This document shows, in pieces, positions 7,584 through 16,724 of a DNA stretch of 64,000 nucleotides (positions are counted from its first letter, which is position 1; each line of letters opens with the position of its first letter). The stretch comes from DASUPK01 sp963736685. GTDB lineage: Bacteria > Actinomycetota > Thermoleophilia > Solirubrobacterales > 70-9. The position numbers were made by a program, and so were the translations under genes. The notes under the pieces are model-generated. The model saw nothing but the letters and a program-made list of their open reading frames with translations, was not told the origin of the DNA and ran no database searches. Where the stretch lies: positions 1 to 64,000 of the forward strand of contig CAVTPZ010000017.1 in NCBI GenBank assembly GCA_963736685.1, written 5' to 3'.

Positions 7584-9623
7584 CTACGCGGAGAGCTGGC
7601 GCTTCGCGCTGGTGTGCCCCTTGTGACCGTCAGCGCTCCAGTCGAGGTCAAGCTTGAGGTGTCCTCCGCTCCGAGCCGCACGGCGTGCCGCCTTGGTGAG
7701 GCGGAGGCGGAGCGCCCGGGAGGCGCCGCCGTCGATCGTCATCCGGATCTTGGGGAGCGCGACGGCGACGTGCCGGACCGCCTTTCCGTGGTGAGCGACG
7801 GTGAGCAGGACCGCGCTCGCCCTGAGCTTGCATCCTGAGGCCAGCCGGCACGCGGCCTTGCCGGCGATCAGGCTGGCGCCCTGCGGACGCAGCGCCTTTC
7901 GCCACTGGAAGCGGACGCCGACGTTCGCCTTCTCCACGCCGGCTCCGGCGAGGGACGAGTTGAGCGAGCCACCGTCTCCGGTGATTCGGAGGCGCGCGGT
8001 CGCCTGCCCCCGTGAGTCGGGTGCGAAGCGGACCTGCACCGCGCAGCGCTCGCCGGAGGCCAGCGTGACGTCGGTGCAGTCGTCGCCGGCGAGGCGGTAC
8101 TGGTCCGCGTCGGTGCCGACGATCGAAGCTCCGCTCAGCCGCATGGCGCCGTCGCCGTCGTTGCTCACCTCGAAGGTCTGGCCCTTGCTCGTGCTGTCAA
8201 CGGCCTGGCGCCCGAAATCGTGGCTCGCCGGCGTCAGCGAGGCCTGCGGGGGGAGGCCCGTGCCGGTGAGGTTGACCTGCGCGCCGCCGTCCTGGTCGCC
8301 GAAGAAGCTCAGCTGCGCTTCCTTCGGCCCGGAGCTGTCGGGCTGGAATCGAACCTGCGCCGTGCAGCTGGCGGCTGGGTCGAGCGGGTGGCCGGTGCAG
8401 TTCTCGTGGAGCAACTTGAAGCTGGCGACGTCGCCTCCCGAGACCACGGCGACGAAGAACCCGGTGGGCAGGTCGCCGATGTTGGTCAGGGTGACCGTCT
8501 GGGTGAGACCCTGCTGGCCCGTGGTCGCCGTTCCGAAGTCGGCGGGGTTGGGCGAGCCGACGACGTTGGCCTGCCCTCCCTTTCCGGTCAGGTCGGCCGT
8601 GAACTGGTAGCCGTTGACGCTCACCCGCAGCTGCGCCGAGTAGTCGACGGGAGAGTTCGGGCCGAAGTTCACCTGCACCGTGCAGGTGTCATTCGGCTGG
8701 AGGGTGGTGCCCCAGCAGTTGCTGAAGCCGGTCCAGAAGTTGCCCGAATCGGGGCCGACGATGTCGATCGAGTTGACCTGCACCGGGGCCACGCCCGAGT
8801 TGCGGACCTGGAGGTTGGTCTGGACGCTGCCGCTGTTGATGCGCTGCAGGCCGAAGTCGTAGCTCGCCGGCTCGAAGGTGAGATTGGGGTCGGCACCGGT
8901 GCCGGTCAGAGCGACGACCTGGTCGCCCCTCGGCTCGTCGGAGTCGATGTGCAGGCTCGCCTCCCTGCTGCCGGCGCCATCCGGCGCAGAAGCCCACGTT
9001 GATGGTGCAGCCCTGGCCCGGATCGAGCTGGCCGCCGCAGTTGCCGTTCTGGTTGAAGTCTCCGGAGTTCGTGCCGTCGATGAAGACGTTGTTGATCGAG
9101 ACGGGCACGTCGCCGGTGTTCTTCGCCGTGACCTGCTGCTGGCCACCCTGGCTGCCGACGGTGGTCACAGGGAAGTCCAGCTGCGCCGGGAGACACGGTC
9201 AGCTCGCTGTGGCGGCCGAAGCCGCTCAGGCTCGCCGTCGCGGGGCTGTTGTCCCCGCTGTGCTTCACGTCCAGCTCGGCGCTGCGCGACCCCGTGGCGG
9301 ACGGCATGAACGCGACGCGCAGCTCGCAGCTCTCACCCTCGGCGAGGACGGCGCCCGTGCAGTTGTCCACCGTGACCGCGAAGTCCGAGGAGTTATCGCC
9401 GCCGATCGAAACCCCGCGTGACGCCCAGCTTGTCCGGGCCATCGTTGGTGAGCAGCACCTGCTGATCGGGGCTGCTCACCCCGACCAGGGTGTCCGGAAA
9501 GCCGACCGAGCTCTGGTTGAACTCGGCAGTCGCGGCGTTGGCGGCCGCCGGCAGGGCGGCCAGTGAGATGAGCGCGACAGCGACGATGGCTGCGCTGAAT
9601 TTGCCTGCTCCCGTTCGAGACAT
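7584..9623 (-). CDS. Secreted choice-of-anchor-D repeat protein (three frameshifts)
   Basis: Exported repeat protein of about 680 residues. The N-terminus (ATG 9623) is a signal peptide ending near ALPAAANAATAEF. It is followed by about six Ig-like repeats of 100-110 residues, each with a DFG or VGFP opening, an NxG core strand, a Cys pair (for example DDCTDV...GERCAVQVRF) and an AxLxxxGxG end. These match choice-of-anchor-D/ASPM-SPD-2-Hydin-like domains. The last 150 residues are basic and different. Frame changes near 9418, 9175 and 8985 are needed to join the repeats. It is probably a cell-surface or extracellular structural or adhesive protein. No sortase motif is visible. Confidence 0.8.
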
Positions 9624-9785
9624 AGCCGCCCTATCGGCCCCCGGCCCGGCACCTTGACCCCCTCTTCGATTTGTTAAATAACGGCACGCCCGGTGGACAC
9701 CAAGACCGTGCCGTCGTTGGACGAATGCAACGTGATTTGCAGCTCCGGCTCCCCCAGACACCAATCCGCGCCAGGGCCGCGGGCG

Positions 9786-9791
9786 TACCAT
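9786..9791 (+). promoter_or_regulatory. -10 element TACCAT for leaderless MoxR mRNA
   Basis: TACCAT ends six bases before the ATG at 9798, the -10 to transcription-start distance expected if the transcript starts at the start codon. No convincing -35 element. One of a series in this window. Confidence 0.45.
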
Positions 9792-9797
9792 GAGGTG

Positions 9798-10748
9798 ATG
9801 GCCACGGCACCGAGGCTGGATCCGACCGAGGTGGCCGAGATCGGCAATCGCCTCAGGGAGAACATCGCGATGGCGGTGAAGGCTCCCGAGCGCGTGCTGC
9901 GGGACCTGGTCGTGGCCCTGCTCGCCGACGGGCACGTGCTGATCGAGGACGCTCCCGGCGTCGGCAAGACCGCGCTCGCCCGGGCGCTCGCCCGCTCGCT
10001 CGAGGCCGAGTACGCGCGGGTGCAGTGCACCTCCGACCTGCTCCCCGCCGACATGGTCGGCACCAACGTCTTCAACCAGCGGACCGCGAGCTTCGAGTTC
10101 CACCCCGGGCCGGTGTTCGCGAACGTCGTCCTGGTCGACGAGATCAACCGCGCCTCGCCCAAGACCCAGTCCGGGCTGCTCGAGTGCATGCAGGAGCGGC
10201 AGATCACGATCGACGGCACCAAGCACGAGCTGGCGCGGCCGTTCGTCGTGCTGGCGACCCAGAACCCGGCCGAGTACGAGGGGACCTATCCCCTCCCCGA
10301 GGCAGAGCTCGACCGCTTCATGGTCCGGGTCAGCCTCGGCTACCCGGCGGCCGACGCCGAGGCCGCGATGCTCGCCGAGCACGCCGACCGCGACCCGGTC
10401 GATGACCTCCGCCCGGTCGCGGACGTGACGACGGTGCGCGCCGCCCAGGCCGCCCTGGCCGGCATCGAGGGGACCGAGGCACTGCGCCAATACGTCGTCG
10501 CCGTCTGCGAGGCGACCCGGGCCGACGAGCGGGTCGAGCTCGGGGCGAGCCCGCGCGCCGGGCTGATGCTCTTCCGCGCCGCCAAGGCCATGGCAGCGCT
10601 CGACGCGCGGGACCACGTCTTGCCCGACGACGTCCAGGCGCTCGCGCCCTCCGTCCTCTCCCACCGCCTGCTCCTCTCCTATGAGGTCGACGGCGATCAG
10701 CGCGAGGCCGTGGTTCGCGAGGCGATCGACAGGGTCCCCGCTCTGTGA
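9798..10748 (+). CDS. MoxR-family AAA+ ATPase
   Basis: AAA+ ATPase of 316 residues acting as a chaperone or maturation factor. Walker A is GVGKTALARALA in the context LIEDAPGVGKT; Walker B is VVLVDEINRASPKTQ; sensor 1 is LATQNPAEYEGTYPLPEAELDRF, the MoxR hallmark; sensor 2 is in GASPRAGLML. The AAA lid domain forms the C-terminus. It is first in a classic MoxR-DUF58-transglutaminase operon, one base before the DUF58 gene. In this operon type the ATPase is thought to act on the DUF58 protein or a membrane partner. Confidence 0.93.
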   Translation: MATAPRLDPTEVAEIGNRLRENIAMAVKAPERVLRDLVVALLADGHVLIEDAPGVGKTALARALARSLEAEYARVQCTSDLLPADMVGTNVFNQRTASFEFHPGPVFANVVLVDEINRASPKTQSGLLECMQERQITIDGTKHELARPFVVLATQNPAEYEGTYPLPEAELDRFMVRVSLGYPAADAEAAMLAEHADRDPVDDLRPVADVTTVRAAQAALAGIEGTEALRQYVVAVCEATRADERVELGASPRAGLMLFRAAKAMAALDARDHVLPDDVQALAPSVLSHRLLLSYEVDGDQREAVVREAIDRVPAL

Positions 10749-10749
10749 G

Positions 10750-11871
10750 ATGACTGAGCCGAGGGAGCCCGGTACGCCCCGGGCACCGGTGACGGCGGCG
10801 CTCGGAACGGCGCTCACACTCGTCGGGATCGGCTTCGGACTCGACGCTGCCCTCGTCTGCGGGATCGCACTGCTGCTGCTGTCGGTCGGCGCGGTGGCCT
10901 GGGTGGAGCTGGCGACCCGGCGCGGGCGGCTGATTCGGGAGCCCGGGCCCGGCCGCCTGGAGGAGAGCGAGCCCTATGCCCTCCGGATCGCCCTGCAGCG
11001 GACTCTGGTGCCGCCCCCGGGCGGTGAGCTGACCGACCCGCTGCTCGACCGCGCCGTCCCGGTCGGGCCGCGCTGGTCCCGGCGCCTGGAGCGAGACGTC
11101 TGGCTGGAGAGACCCGGCCGGCGGGTGCTGAAGCCGGCGCGGCTGGTCGTCCACGACCCGCTCGGCCTCTGGCAGCGCGAGATCGACTCGGGCCGGTCCG
11201 GGGAGCTCGTCGTCCTCCCGCGCATCGACCCGGTGCGCTGGGCCGGCGCCGGCTCCGAGCCGGGCGGGCAGTCCTCCGGCTCGGGGAATGCGAGCGACGC
11301 CACCTCGAGGCGCGGCGGCCTGGCGCAGCTGGAGGTCGACGGGCTGCGCGCCTACCGCGAGGGCAGCCCGGCGTCGCGGATCCACTGGCCCGCGGTGGCC
11401 CGCACCGGGGAGATGATCGAACGACAGCTGATCGCGGGAGGCGAGCCGCGCCCCCTGGTCGTCTTCGATCCTCGTGGAGGAACCGTGACGCAGCGCGAGC
11501 GGGCGATGCGGGCCGCGGCCTCGCTCTGCGTGGAGCTCGCCCGCGCCGGCGGCTGCGACCTGCTCGTCCCGGGTGAGCGGAAGGCGATCTCGATCGACCA
11601 GTCGCTGCGGACGTGGCCCGAGGCCCATGTCCGGATCGCGGTCAGCGATCCGCACTCGGGGCCGCCGCTTCCGCAGAGCGGCTCGGGAGCGGCCGTGCTC
11701 TGGGTGACGGCCGGGCGCGCTCTCCCCGGATCCCTGCGGCGGCTCGGGCCCGGGAGCTTCCTGGTCACTCCGAGCGGCACCCGCCGGGCGGCCGCCTTCC
11801 GCGTCTCGGGCTGCTTCGCCTATCCGGTCGCCGGGGAGCGGGTCGTGCCGGGCCGGAGGGTCGCCGCGTGA
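10750..11871 (+). CDS. DUF58-domain membrane protein
   Basis: A 373-residue protein with two N-terminal membrane helices (about residues 15-55), then the DUF58 region. The diagnostic motif is GLRAYREGSPASRIHWPAVA (consensus lrpYrpGDdpRrIhWka). A vWA-like fold follows, with LVVFDPRGG in the MIDAS position. A low-complexity Ser/Gly insert precedes the motif. The start ATG is one base after the MoxR stop and its end overlaps the next GTG (GTGA). It is usually the membrane partner of MoxR; biochemical role unknown. Confidence 0.88.
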   Translation: MTEPREPGTPRAPVTAALGTALTLVGIGFGLDAALVCGIALLLLSVGAVAWVELATRRGRLIREPGPGRLEESEPYALRIALQRTLVPPPGGELTDPLLDRAVPVGPRWSRRLERDVWLERPGRRVLKPARLVVHDPLGLWQREIDSGRSGELVVLPRIDPVRWAGAGSEPGGQSSGSGNASDATSRRGGLAQLEVDGLRAYREGSPASRIHWPAVARTGEMIERQLIAGGEPRPLVVFDPRGGTVTQRERAMRAAASLCVELARAGGCDLLVPGERKAISIDQSLRTWPEAHVRIAVSDPHSGPPLPQSGSGAAVLWVTAGRALPGSLRRLGPGSFLVTPSGTRRAAAFRVSGCFAYPVAGERVVPGRRVAA

Positions 11872-14134
11872 ACCCCCTCGCGCTCGATCGCTCCCGCCGG
11901 GTCGAGCTCGCCTGCTTCGCCGCCCTCGCGGCGTTCGCCGGGATCCAGTGGGCAACCCTCGTCGCCCATCCGCCGGCGGGCCGGATGCTGGTCGCCGTCG
12001 CGCTTGCGACCGGCGCCGGGGCGCTGCTGGCGGCGATCGCGCGGCTCGAGCCGCGAGGCATGCGCTGGGCATTGGCCGCCGCGGCCACCCTTGCCGTCCT
12101 CTTGGCCGGAATGGTCGTGGTCGGTCTGCCGGCGCGGCTCCTCCTCCCCGGCCACTGGGACGAGCTCGGCCACAACATCAGCCGCAGCCTGAACGGCGTC
12201 GGCGACGTACCCGTCCCCTACTCCGGGGCCGACCACTGGACGAGGCTGGTGATCCTGCTGGCGGCCCCACTGTTCGCGGGTCTCGCCGCCTTCGTCGCGT
12301 TCTGGCCGACCCGGCGCCGGGTCGCGGGACGGATCGCGGCGCTGGTGCTGCTCGTCGGCCTCTACCTCGTGGCGGTCGCCTGGGCGGACCCCTCGCGGCA
12401 GCTGGCCGGCGGCGCACTCCTTCTCGTGCTCATCTGCGCCTGGCTCTGGCTGCCCGGCGTCTCCCTCACCCGCCGCACCGCCGCCGCGATCGCGGTGGGC
12501 GCCGCCGCCCTAATCGCCCTCCCGGCGGCCGCGGCATTCGACACGGGGCGCGGCCTGCTCGACTACCGCCACTGGGGGTTGTTCAGCGCCAACGGCCAGA
12601 GCTTCACCTGGGACCAGAGCTACGGCCCGCTCGACTGGCCGCAGAAGGGAACCCAGCTGCTCCAGGTCTCCAGCGAGCACACGCACTACTGGAAGGCGAC
12701 CAACCTCAACACCTTCGACGGCACCCGCTGGCTGCGCTCCTCGGTCTCGGGGGGCCAGCCCGCCCTCGGCGAGCCGCTCAAGTTCCACCCGAAGGCGGTG
12801 CCTCCGCGCCCCGACCCGGAGTACGTCGACCGGGTCAACATCGTCGATCGCGGGCTCAACAGCGACTTCGCGATCGGCGCGGGGACGATCCTCTCGCTCC
12901 GCGGCGTCTCGGCCCGGCCGACCACGGACGCGGTCTGGCAGATGAACCACCAGCTCAATCCCGGCACCTCCTACACCGCGCTGATCTACGACCCGCAGCC
13001 GAGCGACATCGTGATGCGCTCGGCGGGCACCAGCTATCCCGATACCGCTCGCAGCTACACGACGTTCTCGGTGGAACCGGGCGGCCAGCGCACGATCGTG
13101 GCGCCCCTGTGGAGCTCCTCCGGACCGCCCTCGATCGCCGCGCGCGTGACGGCACCCCCTACGCCGGCATGTACGCGCTCGCCAACAAGCTGGCCGCCGG
13201 CGCGCGCGACCCGTTCCAGGCCGTCCACCGGGTCGATCTCTACCTGCGCACCCACTACACCTACCGCCAGAACGTCCCCGGCCACCAGTACCCCCTCCCC
13301 GCCTTCCTCTCCCAGGACCGGGCGGGCTACTGCCAGCAGTTCTCCGGCGCAATGGCGCTGATGCTGCGCATGCTTGGCATCCCCAGCCGGGTGGCGACCG
13401 GGTTCGCCCCGGGCGGCCGCGACCCCGAGAAGAACAACTTCCTCGTGGACGACACCGACGCCCATGACTGGGTCGAGGTCTTCTTCCCCTCGATCGGCTG
13501 GGTCACCTTCGACCCGACACCAGGCGCCGCACCCGCCGCCACTCAGCTCGACGACAACGACCTCGGGGTCACGAAATCACCCGGGCCTGCCCAGAAGAGC
13601 ACGGGGCCGGCCTTCCCCGACTCGCCCTCGGGGTCCGTCAGCCTGCACAAGCGTTCGAGCTCGGGCCTGCACGCGCCCTCGACCCAGGACTCGGGGCCGA
13701 ACCTGTGGATCCCGCTCGGCGCGCTCGCGGGCGCCCTCGCCCTCGCCGCTCTGGCCGCCTACGCCTGGCGACGCCGGCGCCGGGCTCACCTGGATCCGGA
13801 CCGCCTGGCCGCCGCCGAGCTCGGGGAGCTCGACCGTGCGCTGGAGCGGATCGGATCTCCGCTGCCGCCGGGCGCCACTCTGCTCGAGGCGGAGGGCCGG
13901 CTCGACCGGCTCGCCGGGCCCGATGCGGCTCGCTACGCGGCCCTGCTCAGGGACGAGCGCTATGGACCGCCGGGCTCACCGCCGCCGGGGGTCGATGAGC
14001 GGCGGGCGCTGCGGCGCGCCCTGGCCAGGGCGGCCGGCCGGCGCTCGCTGCTGCGGGTGCTGCTCGCGATCCCGCCCGGCGGGCCTAGCCCGCGTAGGGG
14101 GCGCGCGGGGTCGAGGGCGAGGACCACTCGGTAG
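11868..14134 (+). CDS. TgpA-like transglutaminase-domain membrane protein (one frameshift)
   Basis: Protein of about 755 residues with the TgpA architecture: about five N-terminal TM helices (DUF3488 region), an extracytoplasmic part with a transglutaminase core, one more TM helix (WIPLGALAGALALAALAAY) and a cytoplasmic DUF4129-like tail. Catalytic residues are Cys in AGYCQQFSGAMALMLR, His in TDAHDWVEVFF and Asp in VTFDPTPG. A single frame change near 13145 links APLWSSSGPPSIAARVT to DGTPYAGMYALANKLA. GTG 11868 overlaps the DUF58 stop. The end overlaps the convergent gene by about 50 bases, so the last residues are uncertain. Confidence 0.88.
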
Positions 14135-14690
14135 ACGTACCCGAGGGACCGGGCGTCTCCGGGTCGTCCGGCGAGCGGCGCCTGTGCCGAGGAAGCGGGA
14201 TCAGCGCGATCACGAAGGCGGCCCCCACCAGGATGGCGAGCAGCTTCCACTTGGCCGCGACGGCCGTCTCTGAATTGGTTCCGAAGTCGAGGGATGCGGA
14301 TCCAGGCTGGAGGTCGCTGGCCACATTGATCCGGTAATCGCCGTCAGTCGGCACATGGAGCTTCGCGATTGCACCGTGCTCGCCGATGACCTCGCTGCGC
14401 TGGGTGCCCTCGGCCGAGATCGACCCTCCGGCCGAGCTCATGCCGATCGGGGGCCCGCCGGCGACCGGGATGGCCTGGAAGCCGAGGCCGCCGCTCTGCT
14501 GCTCCTCCGAGACCGAGCCGTCCTGGCTGTAGAAGACCGTCACCGTTCCCTTGGGGAGGTGGACGACGCCACCCGCCGGGAGTCCCACGCTGCCGTAGTC
14601 GTCGGAGTGGTCGCTGAAGACCGTCGACAGGGTCACCGCGACCGCGGCGAACAGGAGACCGGCGACGAGGGTGTTCTTGAGCCAGCGCAT
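14085..14690 (-). CDS. Two-TM envelope protein of unknown function
   Basis: A 201-residue protein with an N-terminal membrane helix (KNTLVAGLLFAAVAVTLSTV), an extracytoplasmic region of about 110 residues rich in Gly and beta-prone sequence (GGVVHLPKGTVTVFYSQDGS), a second helix (LLAILVGAAFVIALIPL) and a basic then Ser/Pro-rich tail. The middle part looks like a small beta-sandwich (KLHVPTDGDYRINVAS). I do not recognise a named family. Start ATG 14690 (MRWLKN) fits the first helix best. It is convergent with the transglutaminase gene and divergent from the DUF6636 lipoprotein. Confidence 0.65.
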   Translation of the reverse strand: MRWLKNTLVAGLLFAAVAVTLSTVFSDHSDDYGSVGLPAGGVVHLPKGTVTVFYSQDGSVSEEQQSGGLGFQAIPVAGGPPIGMSSAGGSISAEGTQRSEVIGEHGAIAKLHVPTDGDYRINVASDLQPGSASLDFGTNSETAVAAKWKLLAILVGAAFVIALIPLPRHRRRSPDDPETPGPSGTSTEWSSPSTPRAPYAG

Positions 14691-14721
14691 CTGTGATCCC
14701 ACCATCGGCAGAAATGGACGT

Positions 14722-14754
14722 TCAGTCGAGCCCTGGGCATGGTTTCTCGACTGA
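14722..14754. promoter_or_regulatory. 9-bp inverted repeat between divergent genes
   Basis: TCAGTCGAG (14722-14730) and CTCGACTGA (14746-14754) are perfect inverted copies separated by 15 bases in the 108-bp divergent intergenic region. It may be an operator shared by both genes or a hairpin in either leader. No poly-T tract, so not a typical terminator. Confidence 0.35.
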
Positions 14755-14798
14755 TGTAGGGTGGATTCGAGGGTGCTCCGCCAGGAGCAACCCGATTT

Positions 14799-15327
14799 AT
14801 GTTGGCTCGTCTCGCCCTCCCCACCGCCCTCGTCGTCCTCGCCATCGCCGGTTGCGGAGGAGGCAGCGACACGACGACGGTCACGCAATCCGCGACCCAG
14901 GCACAGAGCCTCACCACCACCACCGCGCAGGGAAATACGGTCACCGTGCAGCGCTCGGCGCCCGATCCCCGCCGGCAATCAGGGCCCTCACTACTTCGAG
15001 ACGCCCTCCCACAACATCGGCTGCTACCTCGATTCCAAGTCCGTGCGCTGCGACATTCGCGAGCACACCTGGACCAACCCGCCGGAGCCGCAGTACTGCA
15101 TCAAGGCGGGCGTCGACTGGGGCGGGGGCGTATCCGTCGCCTCACACCGTGCCTCGGTCGTCTGCGCCGGGGACACGACGCTCGGCGGGCCCGGGCTGCT
15201 CGGCTACGGGCACTCCGCGCGGCGCGGACCGATCTATTGCGTGAGCCGCATGGCCGGAATCACCTGCCGGAATGCCGACACCAAGCACGGCTTCTTCCTG
15301 TCGAGAGCCAGCTATAGGCTCTTCTGA
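14799..15327 (+). CDS. DUF6636-type lipoprotein (one frameshift)
   Basis: Lipoprotein of about 176 residues. The signal peptide ends at the lipobox LAIAGC (Cys about residue 19), followed by a Thr/Gln-rich linker. After one frame change near 14965 the domain runs FETPSHNIGCYLDSKSVRCD, then HTWTNPPEPQYC, VCAGDTTLGG, LGYGHSARRGPIYCVSR and ITCRNADTKHGFFLSRASY. This Cys-rich pattern matches DUF6636, an extracytoplasmic domain common in Actinobacteria and without known function. Start ATG 14799 has an AGGAG site about 12 bases upstream. Confidence 0.75.
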
Positions 15328-15358
15328 GACTCGTCTCGTCTCGTATTAGGAGGAACCG

Positions 15359-16009
15359 GTGAAGGCAAAGTGGGGACTGGCCATCGGCGCTGCGCTGAGC
15401 GCGCTCGCGCTCGCTGCCTGCGGCGGGAGCGGCGGCAGCAACGTCTCGACGAACGGCAACTCCGACCTCTTCACCACCGCCGGCTTCCAGAAGGCCAACG
15501 ACGCGGTCAAGGAGAAGGCGGGCGAGAACGCGCAGGCGCTCCAGGTCCAGATCACCGAGGGCGGCGCGGACTTCAAGCTCCGCAGCGGCGAGCAGGCGAC
15601 CGGCTTCGTCTACACGGGCGGCGACCTCCACGACGAGAAGGTCGACGTGATCGGACCGGGCTCGCTCGACGGCCAGGACTTCCCCTTCTCCGAAATCGAC
15701 CCGGCCGCGATCGACAAGATCGTCTCGGGCGTCAAGCAGGCGGCCGGCGTCAACGACCTGAAGGTGACCGTGATGACGCTCGAGAAGAGCGCCGTCGACG
15801 GGCAGCTCAAGTGGACGATCAACGCCGAGGGCGGCGGCCGCACCGGCCTCGTCTACAACGCGGAGCCGGACGGGTCGAACGTGACCTCGCCGCTGGGCGA
15901 CATCGCCGGGTCGGGCTCGAGCTCGGGCGGCAAGACGCCCGCCGAGATCGCCCAGTGCGTCCAGGCCGCGGGCACAGACGTCGCGAAGATCCAGGCCTGC
16001 GCGAAGTAG
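15359..16009 (+). CDS. Lipoprotein of unknown function
   Basis: A 216-residue protein with signal peptide and lipobox LALAAC, then a Gly/Ser/Asn linker and a soluble domain containing FQKANDAVKEKAGENAQALQ and ITEGGADFKLRSGEQATGFV. The mature part looks alpha/beta. A C-terminal Cys pair (IAQCVQAAG...IQACAK) suggests a disulfide. GTG 15359 follows a TAGGAGGA ribosome binding site. It is immediately upstream of, and co-oriented with, the MprAB-like two-component genes, whose tandem boxes begin at its stop codon. An envelope-stress or sensing role is an inference. Confidence 0.75.
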   Translation: MKAKWGLAIGAALSALALAACGGSGGSNVSTNGNSDLFTTAGFQKANDAVKEKAGENAQALQVQITEGGADFKLRSGEQATGFVYTGGDLHDEKVDVIGPGSLDGQDFPFSEIDPAAIDKIVSGVKQAAGVNDLKVTVMTLEKSAVDGQLKWTINAEGGGRTGLVYNAEPDGSNVTSPLGDIAGSGSSSGGKTPAEIAQCVQAAGTDVAKIQACAK

Positions 16010-16027
16010 TTCTCAGACATTTCTTAG
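16010..16027 (+). promoter_or_regulatory. Tandem TTCTCAG-type box upstream of the two-component operon
   Basis: TTCTCAG (16010-16016) and TTCTTAG (16021-16027) are direct repeats with an 11-bp period, the layout bound by OmpR-family dimers and close to the mycobacterial MprA box. The pair lies 23 bp before the response-regulator start, suggesting autoregulation. The same kind of repeat recurs at 20338-20366. Confidence 0.5.
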
Positions 16028-16049
16028 GCGATCTCGCCAGCATGGGCTG

Positions 16050-16724
16050 GTGCGCGTACTGGTCGTAGACGACGAGCCCCAGCTGCGCCGCGCCCTGGAG
16101 CGCGCGCTGAAGCTGGAGGGCTACGAGGTGGAGCTCGCCGCCGACGGCGAGGAGGCGCTCGGCTCCGCCGGCTCGGGCTCTCCACTCGACGCGATCGTCC
16201 TCGACGTCCTGATGCCGAAGCGCGACGGGCTCGAGGTCTGCCGCGAGCTGCGGGCGCGCGGCGACCGCACACCGGTCCTGATGCTGACCGCCCGCGACGC
16301 CGTGCAGGACCGGGTCGACGGCCTCGACGCGGGCGCCGATGACTACGTGGTCAAGCCCTTCGCGCTCGAGGAGTTGCTCGCCCGCCTGCGCGCGCTGCTG
16401 CGACGGACGAACGGCGAGCCGTCGGAGGAGCTGACCTACACCGACCTGACCCTCGATCCGGCCACCCGCGAGGTGAAGCGCGGCGACCGGCCGATCGAGC
16501 TGACCAAGACCGAGTTCGGCCTGCTCGAGCACCTGATGCGCAACCCGCGCATCGCGCTCACCCGCTCCCAGCTCTTCGAGGCGGTCTGGGGCTATGACTT
16601 CGGGCCGCGCTCGAACTCGCTCGAGGTCTACGTCGGCTATCTGCGCCGGAAGACCGAGGAGGGCGGCGAGCCGCGGCTGATCCAGACGGTCCGCGGAGTC
16701 GGGTACTCGCTGCGCGAGAAATGA
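16050..16724 (+). CDS. OmpR-family response regulator, MprA-like
   Basis: A 224-residue response regulator. Receiver domain residues are the acidic pair DD in VLVVDDEPQLRRAL, phospho-acceptor Asp in IVLDVLMPKRDG, Thr in MLTARDA and Lys in DYVVKPFALEELLARLRALLRR. The C-terminal winged helix includes LTKTEFGLLEHLMRNPRIAL, RSNSLEVYVGYLRRK and IQTVRGVGYSLR. GTG 16050 is chosen because it starts right at the first beta strand. It overlaps the kinase gene by ATGA. Resembles the MprA/TcrA group; the target genes probably carry the TTCTCAG boxes. Confidence 0.93.
   Translation: MRVLVVDDEPQLRRALERALKLEGYEVELAADGEEALGSAGSGSPLDAIVLDVLMPKRDGLEVCRELRARGDRTPVLMLTARDAVQDRVDGLDAGADDYVVKPFALEELLARLRALLRRTNGEPSEELTYTDLTLDPATREVKRGDRPIELTKTEFGLLEHLMRNPRIALTRSQLFEAVWGYDFGPRSNSLEVYVGYLRRKTEEGGEPRLIQTVRGVGYSLREK

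Noticed and set aside
9682..9716. CGGCACG/CGTGCCG inverted repeat in the 9624-9797 intergenic region
   Set aside because: The arms are short, the loop is about 17 bases and there is no T-run or link to a start codon; too weak to call an operator or terminator. The rest of this region shows only a possible AT-rich -10 (TTATTTAA) for the surface protein on the minus strand.
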